Of a DNA stretch of 64,000 nt, positions 9,063 through 18,294 are shown piece by piece. The position numbers were made by a program, and so were the translations under genes. Location: contig JADJIS010000002.1 of the NCBI GenBank assembly GCA_016706865.1, positions 186,001-250,000 of the forward strand, given 5' to 3'. Position 1 is the first letter of the stretch; the number at the start of each line of letters is the position of its first letter. The stretch is from Bacteroidota bacterium (GTDB lineage: Bacteria; Bacteroidota; Bacteroidia; Chitinophagales; BACL12). The notes beneath the pieces were generated by a model. That model had not been told where the DNA came from, did no database searches, and saw only the letters and a program-made list of their open reading frames with translations.

Positions 9063-10178
9063 TTATTCTTCAAAAGGGTTTTGATACTCCGTATTATTTT
9101 TAAATCCCTCATCTGTAAGTGATTTTAGAAAAGCGATGATCTTTGCTTTTTCATCAGCAGTTAATTGCACTCCACCTTGATATGCATACTGCATAAAATT
9201 ATCGGTGAAAGGTGTGGCATTAACACCCTCACTATAAAAATCAAGCACTTCTTCTAGTGTTGCAAACCGGCCATCATGCATATAGGGTGCTGTAAGGGCA
9301 ATATTGCGCAGTGAAGGAGTTTTGAATTTCCCGTAATCAAGTGTATCGCCTGTTATGGCACCTAATCCCGGATCTACAAAATCTACAAATCTAAAAACAG
9401 GGTCCAACCCATTATTTCTATATTGATAATCTGTAAATAAGCCACCGTTAATTCCATGACAATGCAAACAATCGCCTCCATCCAATGCATCAAATAAAAT
9501 TGACCCATCTACCTCATCTTGTTCAAGGTAAAACCCGGGAACATTCATTGCACTATCAAAACGTGAATTTCCGGAAACGATGGATTTTGTAAATTGGGCT
9601 AGTGCATTGGCAACATTTTCTACTGTTATTTCATGAATTCCAAAAGCTTCATAAAACAGATCAGGATAATATTCACTTCGGGACAGTTTGGTAATAACGT
9701 TGGGCATTATTTCATGCATTTCCAATGGATCTTGTATTGGCATTATAACCTGATCTTCTAAAGTTGTTGCCCTGCCATCCCAGAAAAAACCTATATCATA
9801 TGGTGAATATCCTAAATTAAAAATCGGCATTGTATTTCTTTTGCCGGGAAAACCATCTATTCCAATACTGAATTGTGTTGAATCGGAAAAGGCATGTGTA
9901 AGACTATGACAACCGGAACAAGATAAAGTACTATCTGCAGATAATATCGGATCGTAAAATAACTTCCTACCCAAAGCCACACCTTTAATTGTTAATGGAT
10001 TTTGGTTTAATAAGGGAAAAGGAGGAATTCCGAAAACAGTACTCACTACATAGGGAGTGGGATCATAAACTAAAGCTTGTGGTTCATCAATTATTTCAGG
10101 ATCCATTTCACATCGTGTAAAAAAGAAAAACAATCCTAAAAGAAATAATATAATTAACCGATTATTATTTGATTTCAT
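9063..10178 (-). CDS. Di-haem cytochrome c peroxidase / MauG-MbnH-like lipoprotein (copy 2)
   Basis: Close paralogue of the gene at 7855-8976. Haem-binding motifs CSGCH (87-91) and CLHCH (237-241), followed by LTAPYMHDGR. Lipobox FFTRC at Cys23 predicts a periplasm-facing lipoprotein. Only 86 bp separate it from copy 1, same strand, with no terminator visible, so they are probably cotranscribed with the MbnP-like gene upstream. Length (371 aa) is normal for the family. The pairing with an MbnP homologue suggests oxidation of that partner; peroxide detoxification is the alternative. Confidence 0.88.
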   Translation of the reverse strand: MKSNNNRLIILFLLGLFFFFTRCEMDPEIIDEPQALVYDPTPYVVSTVFGIPPFPLLNQNPLTIKGVALGRKLFYDPILSADSTLSCSGCHSLTHAFSDSTQFSIGIDGFPGKRNTMPIFNLGYSPYDIGFFWDGRATTLEDQVIMPIQDPLEMHEIMPNVITKLSRSEYYPDLFYEAFGIHEITVENVANALAQFTKSIVSGNSRFDSAMNVPGFYLEQDEVDGSILFDALDGGDCLHCHGINGGLFTDYQYRNNGLDPVFRFVDFVDPGLGAITGDTLDYGKFKTPSLRNIALTAPYMHDGRFATLEEVLDFYSEGVNATPFTDNFMQYAYQGGVQLTADEKAKIIAFLKSLTDEGFKNNTEYQNPFEE

Positions 10179-10234
10179 GATTTTAATTCCAGTTAAATAG
10201 AATTATTTTATTAATTAATTATATTAATTATTGG

Positions 10235-10570
10235 TTATTTAAAATCACTGTTTGAAATAAATTCTTCATCCGTAAGCGCACTTAAAAAATTAATAAGATC
10301 ACTTTTTTCCAATTCTGTTAAATTAAATGATTTTATTAATTCACTCTGATTTACATGACCACTTCCTCCCAACATATACTGATCAATTACATCCTCCAAA
10401 GTTGGCACAGAACCATCGTGCATATAGGGTGCTGTTAAATTGATATTGCGCAATGTGGGGACACGAAATTTTCCCACATCTTCCTGTAAAAGTGTAATTC
10501 TTGCTCTGCCGGAATCAGCACTGTAATCGGAAAAATATCCGTTGTTTTGAAAGCTATTATCCGTTAACAA
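10235..10570 (-). pseudogene. C-terminal fragment of frameshifted MbnH/MauG-like gene (copy 3)
   Basis: Continues the reading of the gene at 10564-11265 after a frameshift. It encodes the C-terminal third of a di-haem peroxidase: VGKFRVPTLRNINLTAPYMHDGSVPTLEDVIDQY and a C-terminal helix ending in LSALTDEEF. It has no signal peptide, start context or haem site of its own, so it cannot be an independent gene. Adding one base to the A6 run at 10611-10616 (plus strand) fuses it to the upstream part and restores CSSCHGG, the missing second haem site. Confidence 0.85.
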
Positions 10571-11265
10571 AAAACCTCCGTGACAGCTGCTGCAATTGAG
10601 TTCCGGACTGAAAAAAGTTCCATCCCCGCTTTTTGTGAAGTAGTTAATGCAGTAGTTTTTCCCTGATAGGTATATTTATCATAAGGCGAATTTCCGCTTA
10701 TTAATGTTCGTTCAAATGCAGCGAGTGCACGTGTAATTCCAAATGGATCAGGAGCGTTGCCAAAAACTGTTTTAAATTCAGCAACATATTCTGCATCTTC
10801 ATTTAATCTGTTCACCAATAATACCATATTAAAACCCATTTCAAAATGATCCTCCAAAGGAACATAAGGTTGTGTTTCCAATGTTGGATTTCCCCCGTCT
10901 TTTAACATGACGGGATAATAAACAACATTTGCCAAACTAGGTGAATTGCGAAATCCAAGTCGCCCGAAAACACCTTCACTGATAGTTACATCATCACTAA
11001 AAGCGAGTTCTGCATTGTGGCAACTTCCACAGGAAATTGTTGAATCTACCGAAAGAGCAGAATCGTAGAATAATTTTTTTCCAAGGGCTATCTTCGCCTG
11101 GGTTAATGGATTATCTGCAGGAATATCAGGATAAGGAAAACCAGGCGGTATAATTAAAACATATTTTTCTTCCTGTGGATCAATTTCATGATCCACCGAA
11201 CAGGAAAATATGGATATTAATATTACCGCAATAAAACATATATAATATGTTTTGTTATTCTTCAT
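10564..11265 (-). pseudogene. N-terminal fragment of frameshifted MbnH/MauG-like gene (copy 3)
   Basis: Encodes a lipoprotein signal (SIFSC, Cys22), the first haem motif CGSCH (79-83) and the central region up to KAGMELF. The frame then changes at a homopolymer (six A on the plus strand at 10611-10616), giving a nonsense tail and losing the second haem. With a seventh base the protein reads ELFFSPELNCSSCHGG and joins the downstream fragment, giving about 343 residues. It is more diverged than copies 1 and 2 and lies 3 bp after the MbnP-like gene, so it is the most likely true MbnH partner. Either a sequencing error or a recent inactivation. Confidence 0.85.
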
Positions 11266-11268
11266 GTA

Positions 11269-12075
11269 TTAATCCTCCGGAGAAAACATATCGAATACAT
11301 TTCCATATATAATATTTGCAAGATCTTCATTATCGGTTGTATGCGTGGTATTATCAGTTGCAAGATCTACGCCGTTGAAAAAGGTATCCCAATGAGCGGC
11401 GAGATGTAAAATATTTTCATTTTCTGCGCCTATGGTAACAGGAAGATCAATTTCGATAGTTGCTACATAATGATCTCCACCAAGGTGCATTTCAAATAAT
11501 CCATCCGGATTATCAGGAGTTCCATCACCATTTATATCAGCTTCTCCATCAATTCTCACAAAAATGTACCCGAAACTCCATCCCCAATGCATATTCGGAA
11601 ATTGTGCTCCCAGTGGATCACCAATTTGGTAAAGTGAAGGATCAGCATGATTAGTAGCTGAATCTATTCCTACGTCGAACATGACCTTTGTGTATTCCCC
11701 GGCGGGAAAGTTTCCTATGGAATATTCCTCTTCATCGGGTGACATTAGCAAATAAACTCCTTCTGCAGAAGTTTCATTACCGGCGGCATCTACCAATTTG
11801 ATATTAGAAACGTAGAATTGCACCAAATTGAGTTTGGTTTCCACACCTCCAAGGTTATAAGTGCTTTCTTCCACAACTTCCTCTAAACCAATGTATTGAT
11901 GCATATGTAATTCAACGGGAACCGTTTCGAAGTATATGCATCCAACATTTACCTCGGCGTCAGGATCAAAGTTTGTGGCCGTTTCGTCGGTGCAGCCCTC
12001 GATCTTTTGGCAGGAATTGAAACTTATAAGTATAAAAAGTGCGCTAATGGTGAGGAGAAAGCCCTTAGATTTCAT
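11269..12075 (-). CDS. MbnP-like copper-binding lipoprotein
   Basis: Resembles MbnP, the periplasmic partner of the di-haem enzyme MbnH first known from methanobactin loci. There MbnH converts a tryptophan of MbnP to kynurenine and copper binding depends on it. Visible here: lipobox SFNSC (Cys22); a CTDETATNFDP...C segment of the kind common in Bacteroidota surface proteins; VELHMHQYIG; LVQFYVSNIKLVD; FDVGID; a tryptophan-rich stretch NMHWGWSFGYIF; HLGGDHY; and LHLAAHWDTFF. The many His, Met and Trp residues fit a metal site. First gene of a four-gene minus-strand run followed by three MbnH-like genes. The gene symbol is withheld because no methanobactin genes are present. Confidence 0.8.
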   Translation of the reverse strand: MKSKGFLLTISALFILISFNSCQKIEGCTDETATNFDPDAEVNVGCIYFETVPVELHMHQYIGLEEVVEESTYNLGGVETKLNLVQFYVSNIKLVDAAGNETSAEGVYLLMSPDEEEYSIGNFPAGEYTKVMFDVGIDSATNHADPSLYQIGDPLGAQFPNMHWGWSFGYIFVRIDGEADINGDGTPDNPDGLFEMHLGGDHYVATIEIDLPVTIGAENENILHLAAHWDTFFNGVDLATDNTTHTTDNEDLANIIYGNVFDMFSPED

Positions 12076-12201
12076 ATTTCTTTCTTTTTTTTGGTTGAAT
12101 GTAAAGTAAACTATAATGTAAAGTTAGACGTTATAAACCTGAATTTGATGACTTTTGTTTGGTTTCCAGACTTATATATGGTCATATAAACGTAAAAAGG
12201 T

Positions 12202-12209
12202 TAATTTTG
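12202..12209 (+). promoter_or_regulatory. Putative -7 box (TAATTTTG)
   Basis: A perfect TAnnTTTG match five bases before the ATG at 12215 (and 17 before the one at 12227). No convincing TTTG -33 element is visible at the usual spacing. It would drive the HYC_CC_PP/TonB/HMA genes with a very short leader. Confidence 0.4.
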
Positions 12210-12214
12210 TATTG

Positions 12215-12622
12215 ATGAAAGTGGTCATGAAAAATTTGAGTATCTACCTGATGACAGCAATTTTATTTGTTGCCTCTACAGGATTTACGCTGTTTTCTCA
12301 TATCTGTTTGATGAGTGAAAAAGAAACGGTTTCCACACAAAAAATGGCGGACTGTTGCGCAAAAGAACCTATCACTTCTTCCGATACGGAAGGTTTAAAT
12401 AGCAGTAATTGTTGCATCGACAATTCCACTTATCTTAAATTTGATTTTACAGGCGCTACTCAAAGAGCGTTGGAATTTTCTGATATTCCATTATTTATAT
12501 CAATATTTAATGCTGAACCGGAAAATATTTCCACTGCTTTTAGCGGATTTATATTTAAAGATCTGCCTCCACCTTTATCCGGCAGAAATATTCTGTTGAA
12601 CAAACAGGTTTTCCTTATTTAA
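12215..12622 (+). CDS. HYC_CC_PP family exported protein
   Basis: Small exported protein with the spaced signature that gives the family its name: His-x-Cys (SHICLM, the middle position here is Ile), two CC pairs (DCCAKE and NCCID) and LPPPLSGR close to the C-terminus. A hydrophobic N-terminal segment (LMTAILFVASTGFTLFS) serves as signal or anchor. These proteins are typically found next to TonB receptors and heavy-metal domain proteins, exactly as here (TonB receptor at 12695, HMA protein at 14945), and the paired cysteines suggest metal or redox handling. I start at ATG 12215; ATG 12227 (MKNLSIYL) is an equally good choice. An upstream in-frame extension is not supported. Molecular function is not established. 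Confidence 0.7.
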   Translation: MKVVMKNLSIYLMTAILFVASTGFTLFSHICLMSEKETVSTQKMADCCAKEPITSSDTEGLNSSNCCIDNSTYLKFDFTGATQRALEFSDIPLFISIFNAEPENISTAFSGFIFKDLPPPLSGRNILLNKQVFLI

Positions 12623-12694
12623 TTTATTACAGTTTAGTTATCATTTTTTCACATGCTGAAGAAATGAACTTTTATTTTATTTAAACTTACTGTA

Positions 12695-14911
12695 ATGAAA
12701 TATTCTATAATATTATTTTTATTTTCTGTTTTCTTTTACATCACATCACATAGCCAAACACTTAAAGGCCATGTAATGAGTGCGGATGAAGTTGGTGGTA
12801 TGACAGTCCTTCCGGGAGCTAATATTGTTTGGTTAAATTCTACTTCCGGCACAACAACAAAGGATGATGGTTCATTTATTCTTGAAAAAACCGATCCTTC
12901 GCAAATTCAATTTAAAGTGACTTATGTTGGATTTGAAACAGATACGATTACTGTTGGGGATAAAACATCTTTTCATATTATGTTAGATCCTGTGAAAGAA
13001 TTAAAACAGGTTATTATTGAAGGAGAAAGTTCTGCAAGTTCCATTAATACGGTAAATCCTGTTAATATGGAATCACTGAATAAAAAGGAATTATTAAAAG
13101 CGGCTTGTTGTAATTTAAGTGAAAGTTTTGAGACCAATAATTCGGTTGATGCGGAATTCAGTGATGCAATTACCGGTGCTAAAACAATTAAATTATTGGG
13201 GTTGGATGGAGTGTATTCTCAGATCATGATGGAAAATATGCCGGGGGTTAGAGGTTTATCTTCCAGTTATGGATTGACCTATATACCGGGACCTTGGATA
13301 GAATCCATTCAAATAACCAAAGGCCCGGGTTCGGTGGTTAATGGATACGAAAGTATAACCGGCTCCATTAATACGGAAATAAAGAAACCATTTCATGTGG
13401 AAGGCGAAACATTTTTGTTGAATTTATTTGGATCCAATTCCGGACGTTATGAAGCAAACGTAAATTTCAAACATTTATTTAATGAAAAATGGAGTACTGC
13501 ATTGTTTACGCATACAAGTCAGTTGCACAATAAAATGGATCACAACGAGGATGGATTTTTAGATATGCCTTTAAATGAGACTTATATTGTGATGAATAAA
13601 TGGAATTATTTTTCCGGTAAAAAACATGAAGCGCAGTTTGGTGTGAAATATGTTGCATCCGATATCAATGGAGGACAGGTAAAATTCGATCCTTCTGAAG
13701 AGCATAGCGTTGAAAACGGCTATGGTGTAGGTGTTTCTACAAAACGATTTGAGGGATTTATGAAAAATGGTTTTGTATTTGACAAACCTAATACCTCCAT
13801 CGGAACTATAGTTAATTATGTTTACCACGATCAGAATGCATTTTATGGTTTAAATAATTATACGGGAATTGAACGATATGTAAATGCAAATTTTATTTAT
13901 CAATCATTTATGTTCAATACCAATAACAGCTATAAAATAGGAGCAAGTTTTATGGTGGATGATTATACTGAAAGTTTTGATTCCATAAATTATTTGCGCA
14001 CTGAATATGTTCCGGGAATATTTGCAGAATATCATTTTGTATCCGGCACAAAATTCAGTTTGCTTGCTGGAATTCGGGTGGATGATCATAATTTATATGG
14101 AATATTTACTACTCCGCGATTACATTTAAAATATAATCCTACAACAAATACTACGCTTCGTGGTTCGGTGGGAAAAGGGTACCGAGTAGCAAATGTATTT
14201 GTAGAGAACAGCAATGTGCTCACAAGTTCCAGAACATTAATAATTACGGAAGATCTTTTACCGGAAGAAGGATGGAACTATGGTGTTTCGTTAATGCAAG
14301 GATTTAAATTGAATAAGAATGAAGGCACCTTTACATTGGATGGGTATAGAACCGAATTTGTAAATCAGATAGTAGTGGATCTTGATAGTGATTATAGTTC
14401 AGTATATATAAGCAATTTGCATGGACAATCGTATTCCAATGTTTTTCAGGGGGAAGTGAATTACGAAGTATTTACAAATTTCGATATGCGTGTTGCTTAT
14501 AAATATATTGATGCAAAATCGACGTATAATGGTGATTTATTAGAAGTTCCATTAACAAATAAAAATCGCGGATTGGTAAACTTTGCTTATGAGTTAAAAA
14601 AATACGGTTGGGTTTTTGATTTTACAACACAATTTTACGGCAAATCAAGATTACCCGATCTGACAGAAAATCACGATGCGCATTTTTTGGGAGAATATTC
14701 GGAGCCCTATTATTTATTATTAGGACAAATTACCAAAAAATTCAAAAATCTGGAGATCTATGCCGGTTCAGAAAACATTACCAATTACACACAACATCAT
14801 CCTATTTTAGGTTTTGATGAGCCTTTTGGAGAGGATTTTGATGCATCTGTTATTTATGCACCAATAATGGAGCGCAAGTTTTATGGTGGATTGAGTTTTA
14901 CATTAAATTAA
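12695..14911 (+). CDS. TonB-dependent outer-membrane receptor
   Basis: Outer-membrane active transporter. Signal peptide (ending HSQ), then a carboxypeptidase-regulatory-like beta-sandwich (about 22-105, GANIVWLNSTSGTTTKDDG), a plug domain (about 125-235, with AACCNLSESFETN, LLGLDGVYSQIMMENMPG, TKGPGSVVNGYESITGSIN), and a beta-barrel to the end (last strand ERKFYGGLSFTLN). At 738 residues it is complete and shorter than SusC proteins. The CC pair in the plug and the neighbours (HYC_CC_PP upstream, HMA copper-chaperone-like protein downstream, divergent MbnP/MbnH genes) point to uptake or sensing of copper or a copper complex. Substrate is inferred from context only. Confidence 0.9.
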   Translation: MKYSIILFLFSVFFYITSHSQTLKGHVMSADEVGGMTVLPGANIVWLNSTSGTTTKDDGSFILEKTDPSQIQFKVTYVGFETDTITVGDKTSFHIMLDPVKELKQVIIEGESSASSINTVNPVNMESLNKKELLKAACCNLSESFETNNSVDAEFSDAITGAKTIKLLGLDGVYSQIMMENMPGVRGLSSSYGLTYIPGPWIESIQITKGPGSVVNGYESITGSINTEIKKPFHVEGETFLLNLFGSNSGRYEANVNFKHLFNEKWSTALFTHTSQLHNKMDHNEDGFLDMPLNETYIVMNKWNYFSGKKHEAQFGVKYVASDINGGQVKFDPSEEHSVENGYGVGVSTKRFEGFMKNGFVFDKPNTSIGTIVNYVYHDQNAFYGLNNYTGIERYVNANFIYQSFMFNTNNSYKIGASFMVDDYTESFDSINYLRTEYVPGIFAEYHFVSGTKFSLLAGIRVDDHNLYGIFTTPRLHLKYNPTTNTTLRGSVGKGYRVANVFVENSNVLTSSRTLIITEDLLPEEGWNYGVSLMQGFKLNKNEGTFTLDGYRTEFVNQIVVDLDSDYSSVYISNLHGQSYSNVFQGEVNYEVFTNFDMRVAYKYIDAKSTYNGDLLEVPLTNKNRGLVNFAYELKKYGWVFDFTTQFYGKSRLPDLTENHDAHFLGEYSEPYYLLLGQITKKFKNLEIYAGSENITNYTQHHPILGFDEPFGEDFDASVIYAPIMERKFYGGLSFTLN

Positions 14912-14944
14912 TTAATTTTACTTATCACAATTAAAAATAAAAAA

Positions 14945-15301
14945 ATGAAAAAGAGTATTAAAGGAATTGTTAGTTTGTTTGTGATCACTATAATGATCGC
15001 AGCATCAAATAATATTTTTTCCCAAACTGCAACAACGGGAAAAAACTATGTGGACATAAAAACATCTGCGCAATGCGGCTCATGTAAAAGTGCCATTGAA
15101 AAAGCAGTGAATAATGTGGATGGTGTTAAATCGGCAGAATTGGATCTGGAAACAAAAATTGTTACTGTTAAATACGATGTAGAAAAAACAAATGTGGATG
15201 CATTAAAATCTGCCATCGTAAATATTGGTTATGATGCAGATGAAGTTGCTGCAGATGCAAAGGCGTATGAGAATTTGCATTCTTGTTGTAAGAAAGAGTG
15301 A
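14945..15301 (+). CDS. Exported heavy-metal-associated (HMA) domain protein
   Basis: Small periplasmic metallochaperone-like protein. Signal peptide to about residue 27 (NNIFSQ), then a ferredoxin-like HMA domain with the metal-binding loop C44-G-S-C47 (SAQCGSCKSAIEKAV) and a typical second half (GVKSAELDLETKIVTVKYD). A CC pair at the C-terminus (HSCCKKE) may add ligands. The usual MxCxxC methionine is replaced by Ala-Gln, which leaves Cu(I) or Zn(II) specificity open. It lies 34 bp after the TonB receptor and is probably cotranscribed, fitting delivery of copper between periplasmic partners. Confidence 0.85.
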   Translation: MKKSIKGIVSLFVITIMIAASNNIFSQTATTGKNYVDIKTSAQCGSCKSAIEKAVNNVDGVKSAELDLETKIVTVKYDVEKTNVDALKSAIVNIGYDADEVAADAKAYENLHSCCKKE

Positions 15302-15441
15302 GTTGTTGGGGTGATGTTCGCGTTATCGTGCAGGGGGGGTTTATCCGCCGTCCACAGACCTGTGCAAATCTGTGGGGAAAACATAGGTTGGAGATTTTCT
15401 CCACAGAGTTACCGAAGGAACTCTGTGGACGGGCAGACCAT
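15302..15441. repeat. Two hairpin repeats in convergent gap
   Basis: CCACAGA (15352-15358) pairs with TCTGTGG (15369-15375), and TCCACAGAGTT (15400-15410) pairs perfectly with AACTCTGTGGA (15419-15429) around an 8-nt loop. No T-tract follows, so these look more like extragenic palindromes than classical terminators, although they lie between convergent genes. Confidence 0.6.
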
Positions 15442-15491
15442 TTACTTTTTATCAACCACAACTTTTATCATTTCTGATTCCCCATCAGAAG

Positions 15492-18056
15492 TTAACGAAA
15501 GAAAAATACACTCCCGATGCAACATGTTCCAATGAAATAATATGTTCCTTTAAAGGTAGACAATAAACTTGTATGAACCAAACTTCCATTAATTGAAATT
15601 AAATTTATCTGATAAACATTATCTGCACCAATTATATTTACAAACAACTGATCACTCGCAGGGTTTGGATAAACATTTATTTTTATCCCCCCAACATTAT
15701 TTTCTACGCCAACAAAAACAGTGGTAACATCTTTATCCATAGAATTTTCTGAAACAGAATCGGAACAATTTATTGTTACAAAAACAGTATAATCAGTTCC
15801 CGGATCAAGATCATTAAATGTGAAGCTGGTATCGCTTGTGGAATAAAAAGTGGTGTCGGTTCCGGAGATCAAATAGATGGTGTAATCATTATAGTTTTCA
15901 TCTCCGGGCCATTCGGCGGTGAAAGAAGAATCGGTTATCCCTGTAATGTAGATTGCTTGCGGCGCGCTGCATTCCGGTAAAATTTCAACAGTAAATTCGT
16001 GTGCATCTTCACATATGCTATCGCTTAAATAATGCGTGATCAAATAAATACCCGGGGTAGAAAATGACAATGCAATTGTTCCAAATGGATCTGCAAAAAG
16101 TAATCCGTCAGGAGCAGAAGAAAATGTTCCGGTGTCGCCAAATATTATCGGTGATGGATCAGGATCATCGGTGTAATAAACAGTGGATGCATATTCAAAT
16201 GTGGCATCCACATCAGGGTGAATAGAAATTTCTGCGGAATCAAGTATAATACATCCCGCTGCTGAAATTCCGCTGAAATAAATAAAATAATTTCCTTCCC
16301 CTGAAGTTGCAAGATCAATTTCGCCGGTTAAAGAATTTACTGTTGCATCAGAATAAAATTCACCTTCAATAATTAAATCAATAATGGGTATAGGATTCAC
16401 ATCATCAATACAAAATGTATCTTCTATAAATTCAAAAACATTAATATCACTATTATCTTCTATCCATATTTTACGAGAAACTGTACAAGTTCCGGGAGCT
16501 GTATATTGAATAATAAATTCTCCGGCGCCGCTTGCAATTAAATTAATTTCACCGGTAACTGCATTTATAATTGCAGCATCAGAATAAAATAATCCTCCGC
16601 TTAATCCATCAATTATTGGAAATGGATTTTCTTCTTCAATACAAAAAGTATCATCCTCAAAATGAAAATCAGATTCGCGTGCTGCACCGTAATAAACAAA
16701 TCCTTTTCCATCAGCCTCTAAAATTTCTGTATATCGATAAGCACCCACCATAAAATCGCTGTAACCATCATTATTAAAATCTGCATTTCCTCCAACGTGT
16801 CGTCCATAATATCCATTATCCTGATCGCCTTCACCGCTCCAGCAATAATTTGATTCCAAACCATCAGGACCTCCGAAATAAACAAAAGCACCACCCTCAT
16901 CCAATGAACCATTGTCCCAATATTTAGATCCGCCAATTACATCGGCATAACCATCATTATTTATATCTCCTGCACCAGCACAGCTATATCCGAATTGCGC
17001 CTGATTCTGATTTATTTCCGCAAACCAGGCGACTTCTGTTTCCAAACCATCGGCGGAGCCGTGATAAACAAAAATGCGACCTTCATTTCCGGTTGCGGTG
17101 TCGCTTTCGTATAAAAGTGCAGCTACCACCACGTCGTCGTAACCATCTCCGTTCACATCGCCGGCTCCATCCACCCAATGCCCGAAATTGCATTTTTTTT
17201 GCCCGCTGCTCATCATCCAGTCAGGGGTTTCGTTCAAACCTGTCGCCGAACCGTAAAAGGTAACAGCCAATCCATCATCAATATCGTCGAAATTGTACTG
17301 ATTTGCACCAATAATTACATCATCAAACCCATCGCTGTTCACATCGCCGGCATAATTAACGGGAAAACCAGAAATAGCACCTTCCTGATCAGCCTGCCAA
17401 CTCCAACCCGATTCAACTGGACCGGAGGCAGAACCCCAATAGAGCCAGGTTTTTCCTTCCTCAAGCTCCGGTTCATCCCACATTTTAGCGGAAATGAAGA
17501 GATCGTTAAATCCATCGTTATTTATATCTCCCCCCAAAGCAACCCCACTACCGAGCAGGGCAAAAACCTGATCATATTCAATGGTCCAATCGGGACCTCC
17601 TAAACTCAATCCGGTTGGAGAGCCATACCACAGAAAAACACTGCCTTCATTGTATTCACCGTTGCTCCATTGAAGACAACCTACGGCAATATCGCTGTAG
17701 CCATCGCCATTCAGGTCGCCACCATCGGAGGAAAATCCCAAAACAGAACTATCGTTATCTGATTCAAATTGCCAGGCTGGTTCTGCTTCCAGGCCAGTGG
17801 GAGAGCCGTAATAGAGGTATACCTTTCCTTCTTCACCATTGGTTTCCTCTGGATTGGAATAATCGATTGCAGTAATGATCATATCATCGTATCCATCGCC
17901 GTTCACATCTCCGGCATTGCTCATGCTCCAGCCAAGGGCGGTATAGGTAAGTTCTCCGAATTGAGTCCAGCCTGAACCCTCATAATATACCTGTGCGCGG
18001 CTCTGGGGGCAAAAAAAGAGGCTAAGCAGGCAAATGAGGAGGAGTTTTTGTCTCAT
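15492..18056 (-). CDS. Secreted FG-GAP repeat protein, T9SS C-terminus disrupted by frameshifts
   Basis: Large surface protein. Signal peptide (MRQKLLLICLLSLFFCPQSRAQ), then about seven FG-GAP/integrin-alpha-like blades (residues 20-415), each with a calcium loop such as GDVNGDGYDD and a YYGSPTGLE turn. Two Ig-like repeats follow (DDTFCIEEENPFPII, EDTFCIDDVNPIPII), then a fibronectin III-like module (AIYITGITDSSFTAEW). The last part begins as a T9SS sorting domain (INVYPNPASDQLFVNI) but ends in a nonsense tail. Removing one T from each of two runs (plus-strand A runs 15552-15554 and 15502-15506) yields LKEHIISLEHVASG, then VYFLSLTSDGESEMI, stopping at 15442: a normal sorting signal. I chose the start at the ATG directly before the signal peptide. 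Probably an adhesin or envelope structural protein. Confidence 0.8.
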   Translation of the reverse strand: MRQKLLLICLLSLFFCPQSRAQVYYEGSGWTQFGELTYTALGWSMSNAGDVNGDGYDDMIITAIDYSNPEETNGEEGKVYLYYGSPTGLEAEPAWQFESDNDSSVLGFSSDGGDLNGDGYSDIAVGCLQWSNGEYNEGSVFLWYGSPTGLSLGGPDWTIEYDQVFALLGSGVALGGDINNDGFNDLFISAKMWDEPELEEGKTWLYWGSASGPVESGWSWQADQEGAISGFPVNYAGDVNSDGFDDVIIGANQYNFDDIDDGLAVTFYGSATGLNETPDWMMSSGQKKCNFGHWVDGAGDVNGDGYDDVVVAALLYESDTATGNEGRIFVYHGSADGLETEVAWFAEINQNQAQFGYSCAGAGDINNDGYADVIGGSKYWDNGSLDEGGAFVYFGGPDGLESNYCWSGEGDQDNGYYGRHVGGNADFNNDGYSDFMVGAYRYTEILEADGKGFVYYGAARESDFHFEDDTFCIEEENPFPIIDGLSGGLFYSDAAIINAVTGEINLIASGAGEFIIQYTAPGTCTVSRKIWIEDNSDINVFEFIEDTFCIDDVNPIPIIDLIIEGEFYSDATVNSLTGEIDLATSGEGNYFIYFSGISAAGCIILDSAEISIHPDVDATFEYASTVYYTDDPDPSPIIFGDTGTFSSAPDGLLFADPFGTIALSFSTPGIYLITHYLSDSICEDAHEFTVEILPECSAPQAIYITGITDSSFTAEWPGDENYNDYTIYLISGTDTTFYSTSDTSFTFNDLDPGTDYTVFVTINCSDSVSENSMDKDVTTVFVGVENNVGGIKINVYPNPASDQLFVNIIGADNVYQINLISINGSLVHTSLLSTFKGTYYFIGTCCIGSVFFFR

Positions 18057-18159
18057 ACGGAAGGAATGTAACCCAAAATTAGCCATTTTACCGCTCATTT
18101 AGGGGTTAAATGGAAGTAAATCTTATTGCGGGAAACTGTCATATTCTTTCAAAAGGCTC

Positions 18160-18190
18160 TTGATTCCTACTAAAAATCTGTGTAACTTTG
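18160..18190 (+). promoter_or_regulatory. Promoter of rpoD (TTG-N20-TAACTTTG)
   Basis: TTG at 18160-18162 and TAACTTTG at 18183-18190, separated by 20 bp, match the Bacteroidota -33 TTTG / -7 TAnnTTTG promoter. Predicted leader of about 100 nt before the rpoD ATG. Confidence 0.65.
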
Positions 18191-18294
18191 CACTCGCCTT
18201 TAAAATTTTTTCATTTTAGGGGAAACTTTTTAAGCACATCTTCGTTCTTAAAAACACACCTTTATATTCACAAATTAAAAAAGGTTATTTAAAA

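Noticed and set aside
10235..10570. Independent small gene of 111 codons
   Set aside because: It begins at a TTG, has no signal peptide or haem site, and is the exact continuation of the upstream di-haem gene after a one-base shift.
10600..10620. Programmed ribosomal frameshift in the MbnH-like gene
   Set aside because: No slippery heptamer with a downstream structure is evident, and the two sister copies have no shift; sequencing error or mutation is simpler.
15168..15461. Minus-strand reading frame of 97 codons over the HMA gene end
   Set aside because: Antisense shadow of the HMA protein and of the hairpin repeats, with implausible composition.
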